Positions 14,514-22,189 of a DNA stretch of 22,189 bases are shown here, in pieces. Positions within the stretch are counted from its first letter, which is position 1. Every line of letters starts with the position of its first letter. The position numbers were made by a program, and so were the translations under genes. The notes under the pieces were generated by a model. That model searched no databases and was not told where the DNA came from. It worked only from the letters and a program-made list of their open reading frames with translations. Origin of the DNA: an uncultured Neomegalonema sp. (GTDB lineage: Bacteria; Pseudomonadota; Alphaproteobacteria; Rhodobacterales; Rhodobacteraceae); contig CALGNW010000063.1 of assembly GCA_937958345.1 (NCBI GenBank), forward strand, positions 1 through 22,189, given 5' to 3'.

Positions 14514-15959
14514 ATGTTGTTGCTCTGGGTCTCTCCGATCATCGTCTTTATGTTGCTGAGTGCCGCGCGCGTTCTGCCTGCGGTATTCGCGGCGCTTGTG
14601 TCGCTGTGCCTTGCGGCGATTGTCGTTCTGGCCGCCGGACCGCGTGCCGTGGGGGTGCATGAACTGGTTGAGATCCTGATCGGCGGGGCATGGATTGCTC
14701 TGCCAGCGGTTCTGGTGATCCTCGCCGGGCTTTATTTCACCGAAGTCATGGACGCCGCTGCACCCGCATCGCACCGGCACACGGCACAAACCCAAACATC
14801 GGCACGGGACCTGGGCACAATCTGCCTCTTTGTCGGACCCTTTGTCGAAACCGCCACCGGATTCGGCGTCGGATATGTGGTTGCCGTCAGTGCGATGCTG
14901 CGCGCGGGTATCGGCCCCGCCGGTGCACTGGGCCTTGGCGCTTTCAGCCAGTGCCTTGTGCCGTGGGGCGCGTTGGGCATCGGAACCAAGATCAGCGCAT
15001 CCATCGCAGGCGTCGCCGTTGACGACCTCGGCTGGCGGCTGGCTCTGCTAATTGCGCCGGTAATTGCGCTGATGTTGCCGGTCTACTGGCGCATCGCCCG
15101 CGCCTCCGGTGTCGCGATTGACAGGGTGCAAGCGCGCGAGGACGCGCTGACCCTCCTCGCGCTTGCAGGGCTGTTGGTTGGCACAAACAGCGTGCTGCCG
15201 ATTGAACTGGCGGGACTCAGCGCCATCGGCCCGGTGCTGCTGTACCGGTTGTGGCGCAGTCAGGGAAATGCCGTATTCTCCGGCGCATCAATGCGCCGCG
15301 CCGCGCCCTATGCCATTTTGCTGGCCCTGCTGGCCGTCACCAAACTGATCCCCCCGGTCAGAGACGCCCTCGCGGGTCCGGCCTTCACGCCCGGCGCAGG
15401 CGCACCGCTGTTCGCCCCCCTCGCAAGCCCGGCCATTGCGTTGATGCTGGCGGCGGTTATGGGATGTTTTGGCCACGGCCACTGGCGCGGGCTGAAAGCG
15501 GGCTTTGCCCCGATGATCCGCAAGGGCCTGCGCGCATCGGTGCTGACGATCCTGCTGGTTGCGCTGGCATGGGTGATCGTGCGGTCCGGTATTGCGGAGG
15601 CCTTCGCTCAGGCGATGAGCGCATGGTTCGGAGGCCGCGCCCCGCTGATCGTTCCGGCACTGGGCGGTTTGGGCGGTTATCTGACCGGCAGCAACACCGG
15701 CGCAGGCAGCCTCGCCATGCCCGTCGCCCTGTCAATCGCACGATCCGGGACCGAGTTATTGTGGATTGCTGCCGCTGCGATCATGGCGGGCAGCGTCTTT
15801 ACCGCCTTTTCTCCCGTCCGCTTTGCGATGGGACAGGCAATAGCGCAGACCGATAGTGCCGCAACCACGCAAGCGATGCGCTGGTTGCTCCCCTTCGCCG
15901 CCGGTACGCTCGGTGTTGCAATCATGGCGGCTTTCCTTGCCGGGTATCTCAGCGCATAG
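14514..15959 (+). CDS. L-lactate permease (LctP) family transporter
   Basis: 481 residues, highly hydrophobic, at least 11-12 membrane segments. The family signature GPFVETATGFGVG is at 108-120, followed by the conserved run VPWGALGIGTKI. A late GGYLTGSNTGAGSLAMP corresponds to the TGSNT box of lactate/glycolate permeases. It would import small hydroxy-acids with protons across the inner membrane. It is noticeably shorter than E. coli LldP (about 550 residues), and no lactate dehydrogenase or regulator gene adjoins, so the substrate could differ from lactate. GCAGGGCGG just before the ATG may serve as the ribosome site. Confidence 0.88.
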   Translation: MLLLWVSPIIVFMLLSAARVLPAVFAALVSLCLAAIVVLAAGPRAVGVHELVEILIGGAWIALPAVLVILAGLYFTEVMDAAAPASHRHTAQTQTSARDLGTICLFVGPFVETATGFGVGYVVAVSAMLRAGIGPAGALGLGAFSQCLVPWGALGIGTKISASIAGVAVDDLGWRLALLIAPVIALMLPVYWRIARASGVAIDRVQAREDALTLLALAGLLVGTNSVLPIELAGLSAIGPVLLYRLWRSQGNAVFSGASMRRAAPYAILLALLAVTKLIPPVRDALAGPAFTPGAGAPLFAPLASPAIALMLAAVMGCFGHGHWRGLKAGFAPMIRKGLRASVLTILLVALAWVIVRSGIAEAFAQAMSAWFGGRAPLIVPALGGLGGYLTGSNTGAGSLAMPVALSIARSGTELLWIAAAAIMAGSVFTAFSPVRFAMGQAIAQTDSAATTQAMRWLLPFAAGTLGVAIMAAFLAGYLSA

Positions 15960-16049
15960 CGCCCCTGCGGCGACCCGGAGGTGATTTACACAATCCAAAG
16001 GATTAGCTGCGAAAACATGGCAAACAAACCGTAAAACTGGGTGTCTGTC

Positions 16050-17057
16050 ATGGTTACATTAGGTCTGGTCGCGGTCGGCGCCGTGTTGCTCGTTGCAATC
16101 GTAATGGCCTGTATTCACTTCGTCCCGCCCAAGCGCGTACATGTCATCACATTCCTCGGGACCAACCCGATTGCGATGCTGGAGACGGGCGTGCATTTCA
16201 CGATCCCGCGCCCTTTTGCGGTCACATCCGCCGTGATCCCGACCGACGTCATCGCCCAGAAAGTGCAGGTCCAGATCAAATCGCAAGACAACCTCGTCTT
16301 CGAATTACCCGCGACATTGCAGTTTCAGGTCACGAACGCCATGCGCTTTGCCTTCGAGCGTGACGAACCGATTGCGCAGATGGTCAATCTGGTCGTCGCC
16401 GCCCTGCGCGGCGCGGCCAACCGCATGGAATTTCAGGAAATCTACGACGATAAAATCACCATCCAGCAAGAGGTCGAGGCAACCGTCGCCGAACACCTTT
16501 CGGGCTTTGGCGTCAAGATCGTCGATCTTGTCATCGACGATCCCGAACTGCCAATTTCCACACAGACCGCGCTGAACAACATCCGCGAGGCCGAGTGGGG
16601 CCGCAGGGCCGCCGAGCACGAGGCCGATGCAACGCGCGTGCGCATGGTCGGCGCAGCCCGGGCCGAGGCGGAAAGCACGCTGCTGAAGGCAAAGGCCATC
16701 GCAGGCTTTCGGATGGAAATTGCCGAGGGCAACGCCGCCTCGATTGCCGTGATGCAGGGCAAGATCGGCGTGCGCTGGGTCGAACGCACCATCGGCGAGG
16801 GCGAAAGTGCGCAAAAAGTCAAAACCCCGACCTATGTCGACCGCGACGGCAATCCCTGCGCGCCGCCGGAGATGGACCTGCCCGCCGAAGTCATCCTCGA
16901 TTTCTTCAAAATCCTCGACGGGAACGAGACGATCCGCGACGCCGCGAAAAACCCCGGCAGCGTCATCATGCTGCCCACTCCGAACGCGGGAAAAACGGGG
17001 TCTGACATCGGTGACTGGGTCGCCGCCCAACAAACCTCGGCCCGCATTTCAGGCTGA
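16050..17057 (+). CDS. SPFH/band 7 (stomatin/HIR-like) membrane protein
   Basis: 335 residues from ATG 16050; an in-frame GTG at 16041 is an alternative. One N-terminal membrane segment (about 1-22) is followed by the band 7 domain (about 28-215: VHVITFLGTNPIAML, then VQVQIKSQDNLVFELPATLQFQV, FQEIYDDKITIQQEVEATV). An Ala/Glu/Arg-rich helical stretch (about 185-240: REAEWGRRAAEHEADATRVR) is typical of the coiled coil through which these proteins oligomerise. They scaffold membrane microdomains or protease complexes. The usual flotillin partner NfeD is not adjacent. The C-terminal 90 residues have no motif I recognise. Upstream, a 5-bp inverted repeat AATCC/GGATT (15992-16004) lies in the leader. 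Confidence 0.9.
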   Translation: MVTLGLVAVGAVLLVAIVMACIHFVPPKRVHVITFLGTNPIAMLETGVHFTIPRPFAVTSAVIPTDVIAQKVQVQIKSQDNLVFELPATLQFQVTNAMRFAFERDEPIAQMVNLVVAALRGAANRMEFQEIYDDKITIQQEVEATVAEHLSGFGVKIVDLVIDDPELPISTQTALNNIREAEWGRRAAEHEADATRVRMVGAARAEAESTLLKAKAIAGFRMEIAEGNAASIAVMQGKIGVRWVERTIGEGESAQKVKTPTYVDRDGNPCAPPEMDLPAEVILDFFKILDGNETIRDAAKNPGSVIMLPTPNAGKTGSDIGDWVAAQQTSARISG

Positions 17058-17127
17058 CGCCGCGGGCCGGGGGTGTAAATCAGGCTGACCGGTGCTAGCT
17101 CTTCTCCGAAAGCAGAGGGAGAACCGT

Positions 17128-17583
17128 ATGAGCTGGACTGTTTATCTGAGCGGAGAAATCCATACCGATTGGCGCGCGGAAATCGAAACCGGGACCAAGG
17201 CCAAGGGCCTGCCGGTTGCCTTCTCGGCCCCGGTCACCGATCACGCCGCGTCGGATGATTGCGGCGTTTCGATCATGGGGGCCGAGCCGAACAAGTTCTG
17301 GCACGACCGCAAGGGCGCGCAGCTTAACGCAATCCGCACACGGACGCTGATCGAAAAGGCCGACATTGTGGTCGTGCGCTTTGGCGAGAAATACAAACAA
17401 TGGAACGCCGCCTTCGACGCGGGCATGGCCGCCGCGCTCGGCAAGCCGCTGATCATCCTGCATCAGGAAGAACACGCCCACGCCCTGAAAGAAGTCGATG
17501 CCGCCGCGCTGGCGGTGGCAGAGCGTCCTGCGCAAGTGGTCGAGATACTGGACTACGTTATCAACGGCACATTGCCTCGATAG
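17128..17583 (+). CDS. ytoQ: YtoQ family protein
   Basis: 151 residues from ATG 17128, chosen for the strong AGAGGGAG (17114-17121) 6 nt upstream. The sequence shows the conserved family blocks WTVYLSGEIHTDWR at the N-terminus, GVSIMGAEPNKFWHDRKGAQ, ADIVVVRFGEKYKQWNAAFD and the C-terminal GKPLIILHQEEHAHALKEVD. The fold resembles nucleoside 2-deoxyribosyltransferase/RCL-like proteins, but the biochemical role of YtoQ is not established as far as I know. It is cytoplasmic, with no signal peptide. It follows the SPFH gene by 70 nt and may be transcribed from it or from its own promoter. Confidence 0.9.
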   Translation: MSWTVYLSGEIHTDWRAEIETGTKAKGLPVAFSAPVTDHAASDDCGVSIMGAEPNKFWHDRKGAQLNAIRTRTLIEKADIVVVRFGEKYKQWNAAFDAGMAAALGKPLIILHQEEHAHALKEVDAAALAVAERPAQVVEILDYVINGTLPR

Positions 17584-17623
17584 CCGGCCCCGCGCGGGCG
17601 CTGATCACGCCCCTGCCGCTTGG

Positions 17624-17842
17624 TTATGCTTTCGGCTTAAACGGCTCGATAACCTTCAGCCAACGTTCGTCTTTCAGCGGGGTTGGCGGGGCATTGTCCC
17701 CCTTGACCAGGGCGGTGCGGTTTTTCGATCTGTCCGACTGATATAAACCGGATTCCTCGACAACCTGCCCCGGCTTCAAGGTCCGCATCACGCGCTTGGC
17801 TGATTTTGGCTTAGGCTTCGATTTCGTGGGCTTCTTCGCCAT
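17624..17842 (-). CDS. Small basic YjzC-like protein
   Basis: 72 residues from ATG 17842, with GGGAAA about 6 nt upstream; 38 open codons further upstream run over the promoter and terminator and are rejected as coding. The N-terminus is a Lys/Pro/Ser tail (MAKKPTKSKPKPKSAKR). It is followed by a compact segment, PGQVVEESGLYQ, with a late DNAPPTPLKDERWLKV, which matches the pattern G-x(n)-SGxY ... PPTP ... W of the YjzC-like family as I remember it. Function unknown; the basic tail suggests nucleic-acid or anionic partner binding, which is inference. It converges on YtoQ with a 40-nt gap. Confidence 0.75.
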   Translation of the reverse strand: MAKKPTKSKPKPKSAKRVMRTLKPGQVVEESGLYQSDRSKNRTALVKGDNAPPTPLKDERWLKVIEPFKPKA

Positions 17843-17882
17843 GTCTGATTTCCCGCTGGGTGTCCCGAAAAGCAAGTGTACG

Positions 17883-17911
17883 GCAATAGGGCCATCATCC
17901 GCGAAATACAA
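17883..17911 (-). promoter_or_regulatory. Candidate sigma-70-type promoter of the YjzC-like gene
   Basis: On the minus strand, TTGTAT (rc of 17906-17911) and TATTGC (rc of 17883-17888) are separated by exactly 17 nt and lie about 40 nt upstream of ATG 17842, just downstream of the hairpin at 17921-17950. Match to consensus is fair at -35 and moderate at -10. Assigned by eye. Confidence 0.35.
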
Positions 17912-17920
17912 CGCGCGTAA

Positions 17921-17950
17921 AAAAAGCCCCGGCGTAAACCGGGGCTTTTT
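17921..17950. terminator. Strong intrinsic terminator after the esterase autotransporter gene
   Basis: AAAAAGCCCCGG (17921-17932) and CCGGGGCTTTTT (17939-17950) form a perfect 12-bp stem including the A and T tracts, with a 6-nt loop. On the minus strand it follows the esterase stop (17999) by about 50 nt and insulates the YjzC-like promoter just beyond. The symmetric A/T tracts would make it work in both directions. Confidence 0.93.
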
Positions 17951-17998
17951 AATCATTGCGTTGCAGTCATCGCAGCGGTCAGGCCGTGAACAACCGCC

Positions 17999-19891
17999 TC
18001 AGAATTTATGCTTGTAGATCAGGCTGGCCGTATAACCGTCCACACCATCAAGGCCGATTACGGTCGATGCTCCCAAAGTCAAAGCGGAATGCTCTGAAAA
18101 TTCGTGAGAGACCGTACCCGAGAGAAAGCCGAACTTTCCGTCGGGGCGCGGCGCCGATTGCGCAGCCAACTCACCGCCCTGATCCGCCGACGAAACAAAC
18201 AGATCATCGTCGTTGAATTCATACTCATAGCTGGCACGAAGGCCGATAATCCACTCCTGAGCCGATGGCGGACGGTAAAATCCGGCCAGCGACGCCGTGC
18301 CGCGCAGCGCATCAATTTCGGTGCTGCCGAAGTCACGCGCCAGAACGCCGTTGTTGGATGCCCGCTCTTCAAAGCCGTCAACTTTGACCTTTTCGTAGGT
18401 CAGGCCGATGCTCGGGTTTACGAGGAAGCCATTGCCCACCGGGATCATCGCGCCGGTTCCGAGCTTTGCCGAGAAATACGTGCCGTTCGCCGACCCGCTA
18501 TAGCTTTCACGCGAGTTGCCCAGATCAAAGTTGCGCTCGATGTCGTAGACATCAATCACACCGTATCCCAGAACGCCGTTGACATAGACGCCGCGCGTAA
18601 TCTCGGCGACACCGAACAGCGCACCGATCAACAGGCGGCTGTCGAAACCACCGCGACCGTCATCGAATTCGACCTGTCCGTGGTCAAGGCTAAGGCCCGC
18701 ACCAAGTACAACCTTGTTCGCAACCGGCACATCGGCCGCAATTTTGAGAACCTGCGTTTTAGCGTTAAAGCCCGGCAGGATTTGCTGCGCATCGGATTCG
18801 AAGAACCCGACTTCGCCGCCGCCGTAAACTTCAAAATCACCGACACCGCGTGCTGCACGTTCGCCTGCCTCATCGGTGGTGTAAATCGCCCCGAGGTTCA
18901 GTCGGTTTTCCAGGCCAATGCTCGACTGGCGGATGCCGCCGAGTGTCGCAACCGGGATCGCGCCGGTTTGCGTTGCCGCAATCAGACCTGAATCGGCGGC
19001 CTGTGCAAACAGCGCGTGGGCCTGCGCCGACGGGTGGATATTATCCGCAAACACCAATCCGGTTCCATCGTCAATACACGGCGCACTGCCTGCACATTCG
19101 CGCGATGCCGCGGGATCAAGCGAGTAATCCGCGTTAAAGCCGTACCGTCCCGGATTGCGGAGGATTTCAGACAACAGGTTATCCGAGTTGATAACTGCCA
19201 CGTCCTGTCCGGCAATACCCGCAGCAACACGCGCATTGAATGCGTTTGCGTTTGCCGACACCAGCGGTGCGACCTCGGCGAAGCCGGGTGTATCGGGATC
19301 AAGCAACGAAACCCGTGAACCGGGCGTATTTTTGCCGATATCAGGCACAGTAACGACAACAACCTTGGTCGCACCTGCATTTTTCAAACGCTTAACCTGC
19401 CGGACGACAGTATCGGCAGCAATATTGATATTTCTGATCGCACGGGTCGGTGTTTGCTGTTGCTGAGCAACCGACACGGCCTCGCCGATCACGTCATTGT
19501 TGCCGATCCAGAGCACAACCAGATCGCTGTCATTGAACCTGACCCTGTCGTTCTGCAACATCAGGTTGACCTGCTGGGTCACATTGAGCGGCGCACCGCC
19601 GGTCGCCTGCGCACCGGCTTGCGCATAGTTCGTTCCGCCCGGATTGGGGGTTCCGCGAACGAAACGCGGCGCGCCGGAAATTCCCAGCCGCTCAGCAAGG
19701 GCCGTCGCATAGGTCTGCGCGCCGCCATCGACATCGTTGGTAATCGGAACACCGGCGATTGATCCCGCGTCGCTGAGGCTGTCACCGATCACGAACAAGC
19801 GGTCAATCCGCAATTCGCTGGCAAGGGCCGCACTGGTGATCATCGTCGTTGCGCAAGCGGCAGCCAGCACTTTTCTAAACTTAAAAGCCAT
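17999..19891 (-). CDS. GDSL-family esterase/lipase autotransporter (EstA-like)
   Basis: 630 residues. A signal peptide of about 25 residues (ending ALAS) is followed by a GDSL hydrolase passenger: block I FVIGDSLSDAG with nucleophile Ser38, block III IGNND (130-134), and block V DNIHPSAQ with Asp284 and His287. Cys267 and Cys273 could form a small disulfide loop beside the active-site Asp/His. From about 360 to 630 the sequence has alternating amphipathic strands and ends in Phe after YKHK, as expected of an autotransporter beta-barrel. The enzyme is thus probably displayed on the outer membrane facing outward, cleaving acyl esters. GGAGG lies 6 nt before the ATG. It is monocistronic, closed by the hairpin at 17921-17950. 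Substrate unknown. Confidence 0.93.
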   Translation of the reverse strand: MAFKFRKVLAAACATTMITSAALASELRIDRLFVIGDSLSDAGSIAGVPITNDVDGGAQTYATALAERLGISGAPRFVRGTPNPGGTNYAQAGAQATGGAPLNVTQQVNLMLQNDRVRFNDSDLVVLWIGNNDVIGEAVSVAQQQQTPTRAIRNINIAADTVVRQVKRLKNAGATKVVVVTVPDIGKNTPGSRVSLLDPDTPGFAEVAPLVSANANAFNARVAAGIAGQDVAVINSDNLLSEILRNPGRYGFNADYSLDPAASRECAGSAPCIDDGTGLVFADNIHPSAQAHALFAQAADSGLIAATQTGAIPVATLGGIRQSSIGLENRLNLGAIYTTDEAGERAARGVGDFEVYGGGEVGFFESDAQQILPGFNAKTQVLKIAADVPVANKVVLGAGLSLDHGQVEFDDGRGGFDSRLLIGALFGVAEITRGVYVNGVLGYGVIDVYDIERNFDLGNSRESYSGSANGTYFSAKLGTGAMIPVGNGFLVNPSIGLTYEKVKVDGFEERASNNGVLARDFGSTEIDALRGTASLAGFYRPPSAQEWIIGLRASYEYEFNDDDLFVSSADQGGELAAQSAPRPDGKFGFLSGTVSHEFSEHSALTLGASTVIGLDGVDGYTASLIYKHKF

Positions 19892-20117
19892 ATCTATCCT
19901 CCCCTACTGCCCTCGGTTATCCGAGTCTAAGCGGCTCTGGGGAAGCCGCGGCTATTGTTATGCGCTCACTTGCGCGATGCCTAAAATTTGTACAGGTCGC
20001 AAAATTGAAAAGGAACGCGAAACAGGAATTATGCGATCCCGGCTTCCGCGTTTTCGGAAGACGCAGCGTCACCTGTGCGCCTTCCGTTACACCCCAACAT
20101 ACTTTGAGGTGAATTTC
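19892..20117. other. Intergenic region with hairpins in the esterase leader
   Basis: 226 bases between the fadJ-like stop and the esterase start, both on the minus strand. Two short stems lie in the esterase 5' leader: CTCGG/CCGAG (19912-19925, loop TTAT) and GCGGCT/AGCCGC (19931-19949, 7-nt loop). A third, CTTCCG/CGGAAG (20043-20060), lies nearer the fadJ-like gene without a T tract. The AT-rich part 19980-20035 is the likeliest place for the esterase promoter. No box pair is convincing. Confidence 0.35.
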
Positions 20118-22189
20118 TTACGCTGCCACCTTCTCAGGTTGAAAGCGTCCGTAGAAAGTCTCGCCCTTGGCCGCGATGTCCTTGAGCAAATCCGGTGCTT
20201 TAAAGCGTGCGCCGTACTTTGCCTCCAACGCATCGCACAGGGCGACAACCTCTGCCGGTCCGGTCAGATCAACCCATGACAGAGGGCCACCGGACCAGGG
20301 CGCAAAGCCCCAACCCAAGATCGCACCGACATCTCCTTCGCGAATATCAACCAGCACATTTTCCTCTTTAGCGCGGATTGCCTCCAACACCTGCGAAAGA
20401 ATGAGTCGATTTTTAACTTCTTCGAAGTCGGGCTGTTCATCCGAAACCGGAAAGTGCGTCGCGAGATCAGGCCACAGCTTCTGACGCTTGCCGTTTTCGT
20501 CGTAATCGTAAAAGCCCTTGCCGTTTTTACGGCCCGCGCGGCCCTGGCCTTCAAACATCGTGGTGATCACGTCATCCGCGCCCGTCCCCTCGTAGGCGTC
20601 GCCCATCTGAGCCTTGGTCGCTGACATAATCCGGTGTCCGAGTTCGAGCGAGGTCTCATCCGTCAGTTGCAGCGGCGCGACCGGCATGCCGATTTGCTTG
20701 GCGGCGTTTTCGACCAGCGCCGGACCGACACCTTCGCCCACCATGATCATCGCCTCGTTCAGATACGGAATGATACAGCGGTTGGCGTAGAAGAAGCGCG
20801 CATCATTGACGACAATCGGCGTCTTTTTGATCTGGCGCACAAAATCGAGTGCCTTGGCGACTGCGACATCGCCGGTCTTTTCACCCTTGATGATCTCGAC
20901 AAGGTTCATTTTGTGAACCGGCGAGAAGAAATGAATGCCGATGAATTGTTCCGGGCGTTTAGACGCCTCGGCCAGTCCGGTGATCGGCAGGGTCGAGGTG
21001 TTGGTCGCGAAGATGGCATCCTCGGGGATGACCGCCTCGGTCGCCTGCGTGACCGTTGCCTTGATTTTCGGGTCCTCAAACACGGCCTCGACAATCAAAT
21101 CACAGCCGGACATTTTGTCATAATCGCCCGTCGCGGTGACACGCGCGAGGATTTCGGCCTTTTGCTCCTCGGTGACTTTCTTGCGTTTGACGCCTTGGTC
21201 GAGCAGGTCTTCGACAGACTTGTGCCCGCGATCCGCCGCCTCCTGATCGCGATCAACCAGCACCACATTGATACCGGCCCGCGCGGAGACAAAAGCGATT
21301 CCGGCTCCCATCATGCCCGCACCGATGATGCCGACAGATTTGACTTTCTGATCCGGCACATCGGGACGGCGCGCGCCCTTTTCGATGGCTTGTTTATTCA
21401 CAAAGAGGCTGCGGATCATCGCAGAGGAACGCGGGTCCATCAGGACCGAGGTAAACCAGCGCGCCTCGATCTTGAGCGCATTGTCCATATCAACCAGCGA
21501 GCCTTCGTAGACCGCCGAAAGCATCGCGTTCGTTTGGGGGTAAACACCTGCCGTCTGGGCATGGGTCATTGCGACCGCTCCAAGATAGGTCTGGAAACCC
21601 ATCGGCGTATAAGGCGCGCCGCCGGGGATTTTATAGCCCTTCTGATCCCAGGGCTTCACCGCATCCTTTTCGGTCGAAGCCTTTACCCAAGCGACCGCCG
21701 AGGACACCAAGTCTTCTTGCGGCACAACCTCGTCAATCAACATGCCCGCTTTGGCTTTCTTCGGATTGACCAGCTTACCCTTGAGCAGATAATCCGCCGC
21801 GCCCATGACGCCGAGCATCCGGACAAGACGCGTCGTACCGCCCGCACCGGGGAAAAGACCAACCAGCGTTTCCGGCAGGCCCAGCTTTGCCTTCGGATTG
21901 TCCGCCGCAAACCGGCGATGACACCCGAGCAGCAGTTCAAACACGCCGCCCAGCGCCGTGCCGGGCGTTGCCGCAGCGAAAACCTTGCCGCCCTTTTTGG
22001 TTTTAGGGTCAGCGCCGCCGACTTCGATCTTGCGATAGAGCGAATGCAACGCCCAGACAAAGCCGAACAGAGCCTCGCCGACATGGCCGCCTTCGCTGGC
22101 CGCCTGCGCCTTGATCTGCGCCAGCATACCGAGGTCGACGCCGCCGCCCATATCGTTTTTGGCCGAGGTAATGACCGCCCCCTTGAGGC
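20118..22189 (-). CDS. fadJ: Bifunctional enoyl-CoA hydratase/3-hydroxyacyl-CoA dehydrogenase (5' end outside window)
   Basis: About 690 residues are visible, and the frame stays open to the right edge (KGAVITSAKND before the first ATG at 22151), so roughly the first 40 residues are missing relative to family members of about 720-730. The N-terminal crotonase part shows GTALGGVFELLLGCHRRFA and GLPETLVGLFPGAGGTTRL, which carry the two catalytic glutamates. The middle has the NAD-binding motif VGIIGAGMMGAGIAFVSARAG. The dehydrogenase part has HFFSPVHKMNLVEII and NRCIIPYLNEAM with the active-site His and Asn. It performs two consecutive steps of fatty-acid beta-oxidation in the cytoplasm. A thiolase gene may adjoin outside the window. 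The choice of fadJ over fadB is by resemblance only. Confidence 0.93.
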   Translation of the reverse strand, partial: LKGAVITSAKNDMGGGVDLGMLAQIKAQAASEGGHVGEALFGFVWALHSLYRKIEVGGADPKTKKGGKVFAAATPGTALGGVFELLLGCHRRFAADNPKAKLGLPETLVGLFPGAGGTTRLVRMLGVMGAADYLLKGKLVNPKKAKAGMLIDEVVPQEDLVSSAVAWVKASTEKDAVKPWDQKGYKIPGGAPYTPMGFQTYLGAVAMTHAQTAGVYPQTNAMLSAVYEGSLVDMDNALKIEARWFTSVLMDPRSSAMIRSLFVNKQAIEKGARRPDVPDQKVKSVGIIGAGMMGAGIAFVSARAGINVVLVDRDQEAADRGHKSVEDLLDQGVKRKKVTEEQKAEILARVTATGDYDKMSGCDLIVEAVFEDPKIKATVTQATEAVIPEDAIFATNTSTLPITGLAEASKRPEQFIGIHFFSPVHKMNLVEIIKGEKTGDVAVAKALDFVRQIKKTPIVVNDARFFYANRCIIPYLNEAMIMVGEGVGPALVENAAKQIGMPVAPLQLTDETSLELGHRIMSATKAQMGDAYEGTGADDVITTMFEGQGRAGRKNGKGFYDYDENGKRQKLWPDLATHFPVSDEQPDFEEVKNRLILSQVLEAIRAKEENVLVDIREGDVGAILGWGFAPWSGGPLSWVDLTGPAEVVALCDALEAKYGARFKAPDLLKDIAAKGETFYGRFQPEKVAA

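Noticed and set aside
16017..16034. Five-codon micro-ORF (ATG to TAA) upstream of the SPFH gene
   Set aside because: No Shine-Dalgarno and too short to separate from chance; a regulatory leader peptide cannot be supported.
16305..17033. Minus-strand open frame of 242 codons opposite the SPFH gene
   Set aside because: Shadow of the band 7 coding strand, with no start context.

Overview
The window reads as a chromosomal core segment of an alphaproteobacterium, most likely Rhodobacterales/Rhodobacteraceae (roseobacter-like). This rests on protein character (ileS, lspA followed by a DUF3035-type lipoprotein and a tandem M16 peptidase pair, purMN) and on moderately high-GC coding sequence. The genus cannot be named from the sequence. 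I see no tRNA, rRNA, CRISPR array, insertion sequence, phage gene or integration scar.

Layout. 1-834 (+) is the 3' end of ileS. After a hairpin and an AT-rich gap with two palindromes comes an unusual secreted protein gene (1127-2053, +) built on ten back-to-back 16-residue units with valine every fourth residue. From 9381 down to 2135 the minus strand carries two transcription blocks. The first is a small four-cysteine secreted protein, lspA, a DUF3035-type lipoprotein, an active M16 metallopeptidase and its zinc-site-less partner, closed by a hairpin at 4905-4925. The second is purM, purN and a saccharopine dehydrogenase-like gene, tightly overlapped (TTGA and ATGA junctions) and closed by a hairpin at 2083-2110.

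9588-11280 (+) holds a YfbR-type HD-domain protein and a cytoplasmic beta-lactamase-fold serine hydrolase. The latter shares its TTAA stop tetranucleotide with a convergent c-di-GMP phosphodiesterase (EAL domain, decayed GGDEF). That gene lies directly downstream of an NhaP-type cation/proton antiporter (13062-14384, -). A lactate permease-family transporter diverges from the antiporter (14514-15959, +), followed by an SPFH/band 7 membrane protein and a YtoQ-family protein. A small basic YjzC-like gene (17624-17842, -) is separated by a perfect 12-bp hairpin from a GDSL esterase autotransporter (17999-19891, -). The right edge is an incomplete fadJ-like beta-oxidation gene (20118-22189, -).

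Most of the window is ordinary housekeeping and envelope biology. The strongest candidate for something undescribed is the tetrad/16-mer repeat protein at 1127-2053. Secondary points are the lspA-linked cysteine protein, the EAL protein with a degenerate GGDEF site, and the shared stop codon of two convergent genes.
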